Shown: positions 31,271 to 40,746 of the stretch, in pieces
Layout of the letters: each line of letters starts with the position of its first letter
Position numbering within the stretch: position 1 is the first letter of the stretch
Source of the DNA: JBBTQS01 sp964627055
Lineage (GTDB): Bacteria > Patescibacteriota > Patescibacteriia > Magasanikbacterales > JBBTQS01
Direction of reading: 5' to 3'
DNA length: 61,542 bases
Assembly (NCBI GenBank): GCA_964627055.1
Contig: CAZVGV010000005.1
Coordinates: 1 to 61,542, forward strand
Translations under genes and position numbers: made by a program
Notes under the pieces: model-generated
Told to the model about the DNA's origin: nothing
What the model saw: only the letters and a program-made list of their open reading frames with translations
The model's database searches: none

Positions 31271-32200
31271 ATGGAATCTCTTGTACTCCCCAAACTCATC
31301 GCCATTGTTGGACCGACTGCCTCAGGTAAGACTGATCTTTCTCTTGCGGTAGCAAAGGCAGTGGGTGGAGAGATCATTAATGCTGATTCTCGTCAGCTGT
31401 ATCGTGGAATGGATATTGGAACAGCTAAGGAGCCTAATGATGGTTCTGTTGCTGGTGCGTATGCGGTTCAGGGAGTTGTCCATCACCTTATTGACATTGC
31501 AGATCCTGATCAGGAGATTACACTTGCACATTACCAGGCACTTACGTTTCGTGCGATTGCAGATATTACTGCACGCGGGAAGGTGCCGATGTTGGTTGGT
31601 GGAACTGGGTTATATGTGCAGGCAGTTATTGATAACCTCGATATTCCTCGAGTACCACCTAATGCTGCGCTGCGTCATGAGCTCGAAGCACAATCAACAG
31701 AAGAACTCATGCGCATTCTCACTGCAGAAGATCCAGAGGCAGCAGAGACGATGGATCCATTTAATCGTCGGTACATCATTCGTGCTATCGAAATTGTTCG
31801 TACAACAGGCAAGAGCAATGCGTCACAAAAGCAGTGTGGTGAGCCCCGTTGCAATGCGCTTCTCCTGGGAGTACAGCGTAATCGTGAGGAATTGGTGGAG
31901 CGCATTCACCTTCGTATTCAGCAAATGCTTGATGCTGGACTTATCGACGAGACCAAGCGGTTGATTGCAAAGTATGGTTTGCACCTCTCTGCAATGAGTT
32001 CTATTGGTTACAGCGAGATGGAATCGTACATTCGAGGAGAGCTTTCGCTAGAAGCGGCGATTGAGCGCATGGAGTCGCGCACTCGCCAGTTCGCACGAAG
32101 GCAGGTCACATGGTGGCGACGTCCTGGAACGCGAGATGTGACTTGGGTAGAGTCTATCGATCAAGCGGTTGCACTTGCTCGTGAATTTCTTCGGGTATAG
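31271..32200 (+). CDS. miaA: tRNA dimethylallyltransferase
   Basis: Protein of 309 aa. P-loop GPTASGKTDL, the DSRQLYRGMDIGTAKP-type motif (DSRQLYRGMDIGTAK), VGGTGLYVQAV and the late RTRQFARRQVTWWRR all fit MiaA. It adds a prenyl group to A37 of tRNAs that read U-starting codons. No Shine-Dalgarno; the RNA is predicted to have a 15-nt leader. Confidence 0.96.
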   Translation: MESLVLPKLIAIVGPTASGKTDLSLAVAKAVGGEIINADSRQLYRGMDIGTAKEPNDGSVAGAYAVQGVVHHLIDIADPDQEITLAHYQALTFRAIADITARGKVPMLVGGTGLYVQAVIDNLDIPRVPPNAALRHELEAQSTEELMRILTAEDPEAAETMDPFNRRYIIRAIEIVRTTGKSNASQKQCGEPRCNALLLGVQRNREELVERIHLRIQQMLDAGLIDETKRLIAKYGLHLSAMSSIGYSEMESYIRGELSLEAAIERMESRTRQFARRQVTWWRRPGTRDVTWVESIDQAVALAREFLRV

Positions 32201-32208
32201 GTGAGCTG

Positions 32209-32217
32209 TGCTATACT
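32209..32217 (+). promoter_or_regulatory. Extended -10 promoter
   Basis: TGCTATACT at 32209-32217. ATG 32226 lies at the expected transcription start, so the following mRNA would be leaderless. Confidence 0.55.
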
Positions 32218-32225
32218 GGAAACCT

Positions 32226-32693
32226 ATGGGAAGACCACTACCATCACGTCCAGATCCGTCAGCGTTGCGTAATCAAATTCGATTCGGTAGCTCGATTTCG
32301 GATATGGCGGCAAATCGAGTGCTTAAGAATACGAATCTCCCGACAGATCGCCCCATGACACTGCATGAACAGGCAGAGTTGCGACGCAAGGCCGCACGCA
32401 TGCAGCGTAATATCAGCTATGATCGTCGCAAGGAGAATTACGAAGCATATCAGGCAGAGATTGCTGCAGAGAAGTCTGGACAAGCTCCACAACAAAAAAC
32501 ACCGGGAGGTCCTGTGCGTCAGGTTGCTCACGGTGTTGCGGCACAAGCGGATGCGTCACTCAAGAGTCATGGGGTAAGTGCAAAGGGAACGGGCACCACG
32601 GGGCTTGCAAGTGCTCCTGGATCAACAACGAAGCCTTCAGGACCGGTTCAGCCGAGTACACCTCCACCAATGCTCAAAGACATCATGTTTTGA
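32226..32693 (+). CDS. Disordered basic protein of unknown function
   Basis: Protein of 155 aa. The first half is charged and probably helical (DRPMTLHEQAELRRKAARM, then DRRKENYEAYQAEI). The second half is rich in Gly, Pro, Ser and Thr and likely disordered, ending PSTPPPMLKDIMF. No membrane segment or family. ATG 32226 fits the -10 box at 32212-32217. The last 46 nt overlap the 3' end of the convergent rpe gene. Confidence 0.6.
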   Translation: MGRPLPSRPDPSALRNQIRFGSSISDMAANRVLKNTNLPTDRPMTLHEQAELRRKAARMQRNISYDRRKENYEAYQAEIAAEKSGQAPQQKTPGGPVRQVAHGVAAQADASLKSHGVSAKGTGTTGLASAPGSTTKPSGPVQPSTPPPMLKDIMF

Positions 32694-33337
32694 TTGAGAC
32701 GGTCAATCGTTGCTGCAGGGTCAGGTGATGCAAATATTTCGCTTGCCATGACGAGATCTTCGAAGCCGAGTGCTACCAAGTGCTCGGCGTTATTTTCGTG
32801 TACACCGCCATCTACGATGAATCGTTGTGAATCGGGGAATGTAGTGCGAACACGCGTCATAAGTGCAGCAAGCTCGGGTAGTGCCATGCGCTGTCCTGAG
32901 AATCCGATATTCTCAATACCCATAAGAAGATGCCCATACGGATCCATGGGTGTAATGGTTGGTGCAAACGGTGCGGGATTGGTGAGCAGTCGCCACCCAA
33001 TGTACAACGATGCGTTGAGGCGCTTTGCTGCAGCAACAATACGGTCAGCGTCAAAGGCAGCTGCCTCAGCATGTACGATCACGCGCGCAACGTTGTGCGC
33101 TGAAGTCCAAGACTCAAGCACTAAGTCAGGCTTGTCTACCATGAGGTGCAATTCAAGTCGTGGGTGTGGTTGGTCCCAGGTCGCAAGGATTGCGGGGTCT
33201 GCCCAAGAGGTTCGTGGCACGAATGATCCGTCGCAAATATCAATATGCACTGCATCTGTATGTCCGGTGCAAAGGGTAAGTCTTTCGTGAAAAACTGCGG
33301 GGCTGTCAACGAGAATGGAGGGGATGACCCGCGGCAT
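32648..33337 (-). CDS. rpe: Ribulose-phosphate 3-epimerase-like protein
   Basis: Protein of 229 aa, a TIM barrel. The Rpe signatures are IPSILVDSP (SIL at the start), AVHIDICDGSFVP, RLELHLMVDKP, GIENIGFSGQR and FIVDGGVHENN. The His and Asp metal ligands of HIDxxDG and HLM are present. It interconverts ribulose-5-P and xylulose-5-P. rpiB lies 23 nt upstream in the same direction, so both pentose-phosphate steps are in one operon. Confidence 0.85.
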   Translation of the reverse strand: MPRVIPSILVDSPAVFHERLTLCTGHTDAVHIDICDGSFVPRTSWADPAILATWDQPHPRLELHLMVDKPDLVLESWTSAHNVARVIVHAEAAAFDADRIVAAAKRLNASLYIGWRLLTNPAPFAPTITPMDPYGHLLMGIENIGFSGQRMALPELAALMTRVRTTFPDSQRFIVDGGVHENNAEHLVALGFEDLVMASEIFASPDPAATIDRLNQNMMSLSIGGGVLG

Positions 33338-33360
33338 AGCGCGTCAGAATACGTCCGACG

Positions 33361-33831
33361 TTATTCGCCGGATGCTTCGATAGCTTCGATTTTTGCGAGG
33401 CGACGCTTGAATCGTCCTTCTTCTGAAAATGGTGTTTCGAGCCAGATACGTGTGATGGCGCGTGCGTATTCGTGGGAAAGCACCTTGCCTGCGAGACAGA
33501 GGATATTGGTGTTGTCGTCTGAACGCATGGTTCGTGCAGCGAGTGTGTTGTATCCGATGCCTGCACGAATACCCTTGAACTTATTGGCTGCGATACAAAC
33601 GCCAACGCCATTGGCACAGATAAGTACACCGAGATTGTTCTTGCCTCGGCGGACTTTCTTTACTACTTTCTCTGCGATATCAGGGAAGTCGTCATCTGCA
33701 ACCAGGGTTGCAGGGCCAACATCTTCGATCTCAAATTGCGGCACGCCGTTGACGAGCTGCTCGGAGAGATGCTTGATGAGATCATTTTTGAGATCGAATC
33801 CCGCGTGATCCGCGCCGATGTAGATCTTCAT
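33361..33831 (-). CDS. rpiB: Ribose-5-phosphate isomerase B
   Basis: Protein of 156 aa. GADHAGFDLKNDL carries the substrate His missing in the paralog at 11939. The active-site loop reads ICANGVGVCIAANKFKGIRAG, with the Cys but CAN in place of CGT. ATG 33831 is chosen over 33945 because a TATACT -10 (33856-33861, extended by TGC) lies between. It interconverts ribose-5-P and ribulose-5-P and is paired with rpe. Confidence 0.92.
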   Translation of the reverse strand: MKIYIGADHAGFDLKNDLIKHLSEQLVNGVPQFEIEDVGPATLVADDDFPDIAEKVVKKVRRGKNNLGVLICANGVGVCIAANKFKGIRAGIGYNTLAARTMRSDDNTNILCLAGKVLSHEYARAITRIWLETPFSEEGRFKRRLAKIEAIEASGE

Positions 33832-33855
33832 AGTAGGTGTGGACAAGATGAAATT

Positions 33856-33864
33856 AGTATAGCA
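33856..33864 (-). promoter_or_regulatory. rpiB-rpe promoter (extended -10)
   Basis: On - : TGC followed by TATACT (33856-33861). The leader to ATG 33831 is about 18 nt. Confidence 0.6.
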
Positions 33865-33879
33865 CAGGTTGGGGTGAGC

Positions 33880-33908
33880 TTGACATTTTTTGCAAAATAT
33901 GATATAAA
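33880..33908 (+). promoter_or_regulatory. Consensus promoter of the 233-aa accessory gene
   Basis: TTGACA (33880-33885), a 17-bp spacer, TATAAA (33903-33908). It is the closest match to the sigma-70 consensus in the window. The leader of about 69 nt holds a GCCGA-ATGT-TCGGC hairpin (33920-33933). Confidence 0.85.
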
Positions 33909-33983
33909 TTCCGGTCATTTGCCGAATGTTCGGCGAGTGAAACAATGCTAATTACAGCGCAATTCGCGCAAGGAGGCTCGATC

Positions 33984-34685
33984 ATGAGCAAGGTACTGGC
34001 TTCGATGTTCACGGTTCGTGATGGTGAGGTTCTCGAGGGTGTGCAGGTGCGGCGTTGGTGTGTTCGCACCGGCGCAGTGACCGATGCCCGGCAGGGCATG
34101 GACATCGACGCGCACTACGGTGTGCGTCATCGATGGACCGAATTCAAGGTGAGCAAGGACGCGCCTCCGCAGGTCACGGTTGAGGAGTTGGGAACCAGCC
34201 GTGAGCGGGGTATGCTCTACCAGGTCGGATTGCAGGAGGGCATGTTGTTCTCACGCGCCGGTGTGCCTGACTACACCGAGTCCGATGGGTACACGTCGAT
34301 CGTGCTGCTCGACACCTGGGCGTATCCGGTTTCTGCAGATGCCGGTGAGCCCAACCCGGTGCAGCACGGAGAGTTCAACCTGGAGGTCGAGGGTGCGCTG
34401 CTCACACAGCGCATCGGAGGGATCGGGTGTGGGCTCCACTTGGGCAAGGCGCAGTACAAGTACCAGGTGGTGCCGCTGTTGATGCGGCCGGGGTCGAAGC
34501 TGCGGATTCGGTTCGCGGGGATCGCCGGAGAGTACATCCTCTTCAACGACCCGGCGGGCAAGACGCCGCAGGAGGCGATGCGGTTCGACTCCGTAACGCG
34601 AGTGACACGTCCGTCCGTTACCCCGGAGCGACTTCGGGCCATCGCTGGTCGAATTGCGGCTCGGTACTCGCAGCCGGCTGCGTAG
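33984..34685 (+). CDS. Accessory protein of unknown function, 233 aa
   Basis: Soluble, beta-rich protein with no signal peptide. Notable stretches: GVQVRRWCVRTGAVTDARQGMD at the start, GYTSIVLLDTWAYPVSADAG, QRIGGIGCGLHLGKAQYKYQ and IRFAGIAGEYILFNDPAGKT. No family recognised. A strong Shine-Dalgarno (AAGGAGGCT, ending 8 nt before ATG 33984) decides the start. The G+C-rich third positions are clearly unlike those of the rpiB and ileS genes around it. With its own promoter and terminator it is a self-contained cassette, possibly acquired. Confidence 0.65.
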   Translation: MSKVLASMFTVRDGEVLEGVQVRRWCVRTGAVTDARQGMDIDAHYGVRHRWTEFKVSKDAPPQVTVEELGTSRERGMLYQVGLQEGMLFSRAGVPDYTESDGYTSIVLLDTWAYPVSADAGEPNPVQHGEFNLEVEGALLTQRIGGIGCGLHLGKAQYKYQVVPLLMRPGSKLRIRFAGIAGEYILFNDPAGKTPQEAMRFDSVTRVTRPSVTPERLRAIAGRIAARYSQPAA

Positions 34686-34721
34686 ACGAACGACACGTGG
34701 CTGGGAGGCGCCACGACAACC

Positions 34722-34750
34722 AAACCGCGATACTTCACGTATCGCGGTTT
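34722..34750 (+). terminator. Terminator of the 233-aa accessory gene
   Basis: AACCGCGATAC pairs with GTATCGCGGTT around a 5-nt loop, followed by TGTGTTTTGTT. Confidence 0.85.
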
Positions 34751-34765
34751 GTGTTTTGTTGACTA

Positions 34766-34795
34766 TTGACATTTATTGCTGAATTGGTTTACTAG
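34766..34795 (+). promoter_or_regulatory. Promoter of the anchored accessory gene
   Basis: TTGACA (34766-34771), an 18-bp spacer, TACTAG (34790-34795). Confidence 0.65.
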
Positions 34796-34820
34796 AGTGA
34801 CCGACTGCGTGGAGGTAATC

Positions 34821-35639
34821 GTGAAGGAAAAAGTGGTTCATCTGCTCACGGCGATTTGGTGGATCGCCGTGGTCTATTTCGTCATTGGTGGAACGAGGAC
34901 GGTGTCCACGCTCACCAGCACGCTGAGTGAGCCTGAGCCCGTCACCAAGACTCCAGTTGTGCAAGCGGCTGTCACGGCTCAATCTCCTGAACCTATGCAG
35001 GAAGTGGAGAGCATGCTGTGTCTATGGCCTGTGCCCGACCGAGTGGAACCGATCACCCTGTGTCTGCACCACGATGGCCAAGACCCGCCGATGTGTGACG
35101 TGAAGCTGTATCAGGAGGAAGGGAATGCCAGGATGTTTTGTTCGGAACCACGTGATACCACGAATGACTGGGGAGAAGATGATTCGATGATTCGCATCAG
35201 CATTGACCCGCAGGATGCGGCGTCAGTGGTCGGGCCACCCGAGCTCGTACTCTTTAACAGGCAGGTGGGTATGGATAAGTGGTATGCGACCATGCGTCTT
35301 GGGCCTCCCAATCTTCTGGATGAGAGTTGGGTTGCGCTCGTAGGCAGGTTGTATGGAACGACACTCACCATGTACCTCCCAGACAAGATTACTGAGTCTG
35401 CGGAAGTCTGTCGTGGGTATGAATCCGAAATACAAGCTGCATCGCGAGGTCCGGACATGTCTGGTCCTGCGGTAGCAGCCGCGCCTGTGCGGCATCGTCG
35501 CGGTCAGCCCCACACGAAGACTGAGCAGGTGGCGAAGGCCCAGCAGCCTGTGAGGCGTCTGCTGGGCCTGGGAATGCTGGAAGGGGGCACGAGTATTCCC
35601 ATGTCGAGGGATGTGGTGTTCGAGCACCAGACGAAGTAA
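34821..35639 (+). CDS. Membrane-anchored accessory protein, 272 aa
   Basis: A signal anchor at about residues 5-24 (VVHLLTAIWWIAVVYFVIGG) is followed by an external part. Four or more cysteines (MLCLWPV, TLCLHHD, PPMCDVK, RMFCSEP) could form disulfides. The C-terminal 50 residues are basic. No family recognised. GTG 34821 is chosen because GGAGGT (34811-34816) lies 4-5 nt before it; the frame from 34776 starts inside the promoter. Codon style matches the 233-aa neighbour, so the two probably arrived together. Confidence 0.6.
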   Translation: MKEKVVHLLTAIWWIAVVYFVIGGTRTVSTLTSTLSEPEPVTKTPVVQAAVTAQSPEPMQEVESMLCLWPVPDRVEPITLCLHHDGQDPPMCDVKLYQEEGNARMFCSEPRDTTNDWGEDDSMIRISIDPQDAASVVGPPELVLFNRQVGMDKWYATMRLGPPNLLDESWVALVGRLYGTTLTMYLPDKITESAEVCRGYESEIQAASRGPDMSGPAVAAAPVRHRRGQPHTKTEQVAKAQQPVRRLLGLGMLEGGTSIPMSRDVVFEHQTK

Positions 35640-35682
35640 CATGACTACGAGGGCCTTGCCCCCTGGTCGTGCACCAAACCAG

Positions 35683-35711
35683 ACTCCGGTTACCAACAAG
35701 GTGACCGGAGT
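35683..35711 (+). terminator. Terminator of the anchored accessory gene
   Basis: ACTCCGGT-ACC pairs with GGT-ACCGGAGT (one internal mismatch), followed by ACTGTTTTTTC. Confidence 0.85.
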
Positions 35712-35772
35712 ACTGTTTTTTCTGGACAAATACAACAAATTCGCGGTAAGGTACCCTATATTTGTACTGACT

Positions 35773-38691
35773 ATGCCTACCGCGCCGTTTGCACAATGGG
35801 AGCACGAAATTGCCCAGTATTGGGATGACACTGACGCGTTCAAGAAGTCGCTCGAACTTCGACGTGGTGGAAAGCCATATGTGTTCTACGATGGTCCGCC
35901 ATTTGCGACGGGGTTGCCACACTATGGTCACTTGCTCGCGTCAACAATCAAGGATATTTTTCCGCGGTTTGAGACGATGCGTGGACGATATGTTGAACGT
36001 GTATGGGGGTGGGATTGTCACGGATTGCCAATCGAGAACATCGTAGAGAAGGAGCAGAATCTCACGAGCAAGAAAGATATCGAGAAGTTTGGGGTTGCGG
36101 CATTTAACGATGCATGCTGTAATACCGTGCTTATGTATGCGGGTGAATGGAAAAAAACCGTTCGCCGTCTTGGTCGTTGGGTCGACATGGACCGCGCGTA
36201 CAAAACCATGGACAAGTCGTACATGGAATCAGTGTGGTGGGTTTTTGCCGAGCTTTGGAAGAAGGGGCTCATCTACGAGGGACATAAGGCAATGCATATT
36301 TGCCCTCGTTGCGTGACGCCATTATCGAATTTCGAAGTGGCGCAAGGATACAAGGATGTGAAGGACTTGAGCGTGACTGCGAAATTCCGTGTGAAGAACG
36401 CACAGGAGAAGCTTGGTATTGCAGGGGATGTGCGTGTCATTGCCTGGACAACAACTCCTTGGACACTACCAGGTAATGTATTGCTCGCGGTTGGTGCAGA
36501 GATAGCGTATGCGCTGGTGAAGATTGAAGGAGATGAGACCTTGTGTGTGGTTGCCAAGGAGCGCATCAATGAACTCATCGACAATAAGAAATATGAAGTC
36601 GTGAAGGAGGTTGCAGGCTCGGCATTGGTTGGCCTGACATACGAGCCACTCTTCCCGTACTATGCATCGACACCCAATGCGTTCCGTGTTGTTGCGGCTG
36701 ATTTTGTGACAACAGAAAACGGTACAGGTGTGGTGCATATCGCTCCGGCATTTGGTGAAGATGACTACAATGTGGGCAAGCGCGAAGAAGTGCCGATGGT
36801 GCAGCATGTGGGCATGGATGGTGTGTTTCGTCCTGAGGTTACGGATTTTGCTGGTAAGGAAGTGAAACCTAAGGATGATACCACTGCAACAGACGTAGAG
36901 ATCATCAAGTGGCTTGCACATAATGATGCGCTTTTCTCCAAGGCGAAGTACGAGCATAGCTATCCACATTGCTGGCGCTGTGACACGCCGCTACTCAATT
37001 ACGCAACGAGCAGCTGGTTCGTGAAGGTGACGCATCTTACTGGCGATTTGCTTGCAACCAATGCAAAGACACATTGGATGCCAGAGCACATTAAGGATGG
37101 GCGATTCGGGAAGTGGCTTGAAGGTGCGCGCGACTGGGCAATCTCACGCAATCGATTCTGGGGAGCACCTTTGCCGGTTTGGAAATCTGAAGATGGCGAT
37201 GTGTTGTGCTTTGGTTCGGTTGCAGAGCTTGAGGCAGCCTGTGGAAAGCCTGTGGATGATTTGCACAAGCAACATGTAGATGCCATTGAGATCCAGAAAG
37301 ATGGCAGAACCTACCGTCGCATACCAGAAGTACTCGACTGTTGGTTTGAGTCTGGTTCCATGCCATACGGCCAGATGCACTATCCATTTGAGAATAAGGC
37401 GGAGTTTGAGGCTGGGTTCCCAGCAGAGTTCATTGGTGAAGGTCAGGATCAGACGCGAGGTTGGTTCTATACACTTCACGTGCTCGCAACGGCACTTACG
37501 CGTGGCGAAAATCCATCGATTCGTGTTGAAGGAGGAATGGTTCCTGCATTTCGTAATGTCATTGTGAATGGCATTATCCTTGCGGAAGACGGCAAGAAAA
37601 TGTCCAAGCGTCTCAAGAATTATCCGGACCCAGTAGAAATCGTGGAGAAGTATTCGTCTGATGCACTACGCTGGTATCTCGCGTCGTCACCTGTGGTGCG
37701 TGCAGAGGAGTTGCGATTCTCGGAGCGTGAAGTAGATGAGGTGTACAAAAAGACGATGCTCATCTTCTGGAACGTGGTGGAATTTTTGCAGCTCTACACG
37801 AAGGATGGAGGTCTTGCAGGTGGCACTGTGGTTGGTACAGGTAACGTACTTGATCGCTGGATCATGGCGCGCTTGCATGGCCTTACCGATACGGTAACGC
37901 GCTCGCTTGAGGCATATGATCTCGTGACAGCAACGCATTCGATTGCAGACTTCATCACGGAGTTGTCGCAGTGGTATGTGCGTCGTTCGCGTGATCGATT
38001 CAAGGAGCCAACAGATGATGCGCGTGCAGCGGCAGCAACACTACGCGAAGTAGTGATGACAGTTGCGAAGTTGATGGCACCGTTTGCACCGTTCATCAGT
38101 GAGAAGGCGTATATGACGCTCGGTGGGGAGAAGGCATCGGTACATCATGAAGATTGGCCGGTTGCAGGTGAGAAGGACTCGGCGATCACTGAACAAATGG
38201 AGACTGCTCGCAAGATTGTAGAAATGGGTCTTGCGGCGCGTGCAGAAGCCAAGCTCAAGATTCGTCAGCCGCTTGCAGCACTGCATGTGACAGGGGTGAC
38301 GGTCGATGCGGCACTCGCGGAAATTATTGCCGACGAGTTGAATGTCAAAGTTGTAGATGGCACGACAGATGATGCTGGAATTACGAAGGAGGCGTCGGGA
38401 ATTCGTATTGTACTCGACGTTGCTATCACGGATAGCTTGCGTCAAGAAGGAGTGGCTCGTGAACTCGTTCGTGCAATCAATGAGCAGCGCAAGAAGCTCG
38501 GGTTCACGATTGCTGATCATGCAGTAGTGACGATCACAGGTGAATCACAGTGGTTGCGAGATGCAATCGCTACGCATATGAACACGATTGGTAGTCAGGC
38601 GCGTGCGACCATTGTAGTCGAGGCAGCTCCGGCGAGCGAACAGACACTCGCGTTCGATGAAGGCGCTCTTCACATCACCGTAACAAAATAA
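35773..38691 (+). CDS. ileS: Isoleucyl-tRNA synthetase (eukaryote/archaea-like type)
   Basis: Protein of 972 aa. HIGH motif is PHYGHLL near residue 48 and the KMSKS motif is GKKMSKRL near 600. FYDGPPFATGLPHYGH and WGWDCHGLPIE are those of the second IleS type, shared with archaea and eukaryotes and with mupirocin-resistant bacterial enzymes. The C-terminal part has the extended helical domain of that type and no zinc finger. ATG 35773 is chosen over 35611 because a terminator lies at 35683-35711. No Shine-Dalgarno. Confidence 0.95.
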   Translation: MPTAPFAQWEHEIAQYWDDTDAFKKSLELRRGGKPYVFYDGPPFATGLPHYGHLLASTIKDIFPRFETMRGRYVERVWGWDCHGLPIENIVEKEQNLTSKKDIEKFGVAAFNDACCNTVLMYAGEWKKTVRRLGRWVDMDRAYKTMDKSYMESVWWVFAELWKKGLIYEGHKAMHICPRCVTPLSNFEVAQGYKDVKDLSVTAKFRVKNAQEKLGIAGDVRVIAWTTTPWTLPGNVLLAVGAEIAYALVKIEGDETLCVVAKERINELIDNKKYEVVKEVAGSALVGLTYEPLFPYYASTPNAFRVVAADFVTTENGTGVVHIAPAFGEDDYNVGKREEVPMVQHVGMDGVFRPEVTDFAGKEVKPKDDTTATDVEIIKWLAHNDALFSKAKYEHSYPHCWRCDTPLLNYATSSWFVKVTHLTGDLLATNAKTHWMPEHIKDGRFGKWLEGARDWAISRNRFWGAPLPVWKSEDGDVLCFGSVAELEAACGKPVDDLHKQHVDAIEIQKDGRTYRRIPEVLDCWFESGSMPYGQMHYPFENKAEFEAGFPAEFIGEGQDQTRGWFYTLHVLATALTRGENPSIRVEGGMVPAFRNVIVNGIILAEDGKKMSKRLKNYPDPVEIVEKYSSDALRWYLASSPVVRAEELRFSEREVDEVYKKTMLIFWNVVEFLQLYTKDGGLAGGTVVGTGNVLDRWIMARLHGLTDTVTRSLEAYDLVTATHSIADFITELSQWYVRRSRDRFKEPTDDARAAAATLREVVMTVAKLMAPFAPFISEKAYMTLGGEKASVHHEDWPVAGEKDSAITEQMETARKIVEMGLAARAEAKLKIRQPLAALHVTGVTVDAALAEIIADELNVKVVDGTTDDAGITKEASGIRIVLDVAITDSLRQEGVARELVRAINEQRKKLGFTIADHAVVTITGESQWLRDAIATHMNTIGSQARATIVVEAAPASEQTLAFDEGALHITVTK

Positions 38692-38696
38692 CCACT

Positions 38697-40157
38697 ATGC
38701 AGTGGACCATTCGAACAACACCACAGGAATCTGAAGTGCTGCCATTATTGGTTGTGCCTGTGTTTACAGGGGACAAAGCAATGAAGGAGTATCCAGTGGT
38801 GAGCGAAGATTTTGATGCGAAATTTGGCAAAACGCAGTTACTGTACACTGACCCAAGCAACGGCGCGGCGCGCGTCTTGCTGGTTGGACTCGGTGAGCGT
38901 AAGCAGTTTTCGCTTGTTCGGTTACAGCGGGCATTTGGTATTGCAACCATTGCAGCACAGAGTAAGAAGATCTCGACATTCGGTGTCATCATGCACGAAG
39001 CATTCTTCAAGAAGTGCAAGCCAATGGTGTTAGGTGAGCATGTAGCCCGCGCTGTATTGAGCGCGAGTTATAGTTTCGATGAGTACAAGAGTGGGGAGGA
39101 GCGACATGTCGCTCCTGTAGCAGCAGTGACGCTGTTGCAAGTTCCAGCGATTCGCCGTGCAGCGCTCGAAAAAGGTCTGGTGAGCGGTACGGCAATTGCT
39201 AAGGCAATTACACTTGTGCGGACGCTTGGTAATACGCCACCGATGACCATGACACCAACGAAGATGGCGGAGGCGGCAATGGATGTTGCGGCAGAGTATC
39301 CCAAGACCATGACGTGCGAAGTGTTCGAGCGTTCCCATATGGCCGAAATGGGTATGGGTGGGTTGCTGGGTGTTGCACAGGGATCTGCGGAGCCTCCGAA
39401 GTTTATTGTCCTTGAATACAATAATGCACCGAAGAGTGCAGCGCCGATCGTGTTGGTGGGCAAAGGGATCACCTTCGATTCGGGTGGAATTTCGATCAAG
39501 CCAGCAGATAAAATGGATGAGATGAAATTCGACATGCTTGGTGGTGCGACTGTCATTGGCACACTCGCTGCAGTAGCGGCATTGCAGTTGCGTGTGCGTG
39601 TTATAGGACTGGTGCCAGCGACTGAGAACTTGCCTGGTGGTACAGCGTATCGTCCAGGAGATATTCTGCGAACGATGAGTGGCAAGACGATTGAGGTATT
39701 GAATACGGATGCAGAAGGTCGCATTATTCTTGCTGATGCGCTTTCGTACGCAACGAAATTCAAGCCTCGTATGTGTGTGGATCTCGCAACGCTTACAGGC
39801 GCATGTGTGGTAGCGTTGGGAACAGAACGCGCAGGGCTCTTCAGCCCAGACACAAAGGTAGCAAATGCATTGCTCTCAGCAGCTGAGCACACAGGTGATC
39901 AGATTTGGCGAATGCCATTGGGTGAAGAGTTCAGTGAGGCGATTGTGAGTGAGATTGCTGACGTGAAGAATATTGGAGGCGGACGAGATGGTGGTGCAAG
40001 CACTGCGGCAGCGTTCCTCGCGGAATTTGTTTCGTATCCTTGGGCGCATCTTGATATTGCAGGTACTGCATGGAATATGAAACCCAAACCATGGTTGCGC
40101 GCAGGTGCAACAGGACATGGGGTACATTTGCTCATTGAGTTCTTGCGCAACGTATGA
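38697..40157 (+). CDS. pepA: Leucyl aminopeptidase (M17 family)
   Basis: Protein of 486 aa. The C-terminal catalytic domain has GKGITFDSGGISIKP (metal-binding Lys and Asp) and the signature NTDAEGRIILADAL. It removes N-terminal residues from peptides using two zinc or manganese ions. The N-terminal 160 residues form the usual regulatory domain. It starts 5 nt behind ileS and overlaps ruvA by 4 nt (ATGA). Confidence 0.95.
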   Translation: MQWTIRTTPQESEVLPLLVVPVFTGDKAMKEYPVVSEDFDAKFGKTQLLYTDPSNGAARVLLVGLGERKQFSLVRLQRAFGIATIAAQSKKISTFGVIMHEAFFKKCKPMVLGEHVARAVLSASYSFDEYKSGEERHVAPVAAVTLLQVPAIRRAALEKGLVSGTAIAKAITLVRTLGNTPPMTMTPTKMAEAAMDVAAEYPKTMTCEVFERSHMAEMGMGGLLGVAQGSAEPPKFIVLEYNNAPKSAAPIVLVGKGITFDSGGISIKPADKMDEMKFDMLGGATVIGTLAAVAALQLRVRVIGLVPATENLPGGTAYRPGDILRTMSGKTIEVLNTDAEGRIILADALSYATKFKPRMCVDLATLTGACVVALGTERAGLFSPDTKVANALLSAAEHTGDQIWRMPLGEEFSEAIVSEIADVKNIGGGRDGGASTAAAFLAEFVSYPWAHLDIAGTAWNMKPKPWLRAGATGHGVHLLIEFLRNV

Positions 40158-40744
40158 TCGTACGAATCACCGGCGAAGTTGTAGAAAAAAATGAGTCCGC
40201 CTTGGTCATCATGTGCGGTGGAATTGGGTATGAGGTGCTTGTGAATCCGTCGGTGAACGAAGTTGCGCGTGTGGGTGAGACGATCACACTTTCAACGTAT
40301 TTTTCTATTCGTGAGAATTCGCAAGAACTCTTCGGGTTCTTGTCGCGCGACGCGTTGGGGTTGTTCAAGCAGTTATTGACGATTAGTGGTGTGGGCCCCA
40401 AGACAGCACTGCATATTCTTTCTCTTGGATCTGTTGAGGAACTTACGGGTGCGATTGCGCGTGGAGATCTCGCATATCTCACGAAGGTCGCAGGAGTGGG
40501 CAAAAAGACAGCAGAACGTATTGTGGTAGAGCTCAAGGGCAAGGTGGCGGCGGTTGCGTCCGCGTCATCGGTGGGCGGCGCGGCAGCAGGAGACGGTGCT
40601 GCAGAACTTGTTGAGCTCCTTGCACAAATGGGGTATTCGCCAGAGGAGGCGCGCGAGGCAGCGCGTCATGCGATGGTGTTGTTGCCTGAGGCGACACTTG
40701 AGGTTCGGTTGCGTGCGGCATTGCAATCGCTGGCACGTTCATAA
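40154..40744 (+). CDS. ruvA: Holliday junction DNA helicase subunit RuvA
   Basis: Protein of 196 aa, the normal length. The OB fold covers about 1-63, two helix-hairpin-helix motifs follow (LLTISGVGPKTALHIL and KVAGVGKKTAERIVVEL), then an Ala/Gly linker and a C-terminal domain III for RuvB contact. It binds four-way junctions. ruvB and ruvC are not in the window. Confidence 0.97.
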   Translation: MIVRITGEVVEKNESALVIMCGGIGYEVLVNPSVNEVARVGETITLSTYFSIRENSQELFGFLSRDALGLFKQLLTISGVGPKTALHILSLGSVEELTGAIARGDLAYLTKVAGVGKKTAERIVVELKGKVAAVASASSVGGAAAGDGAAELVELLAQMGYSPEEAREAARHAMVLLPEATLEVRLRAALQSLARS

Positions 40745-40746
40745 CT

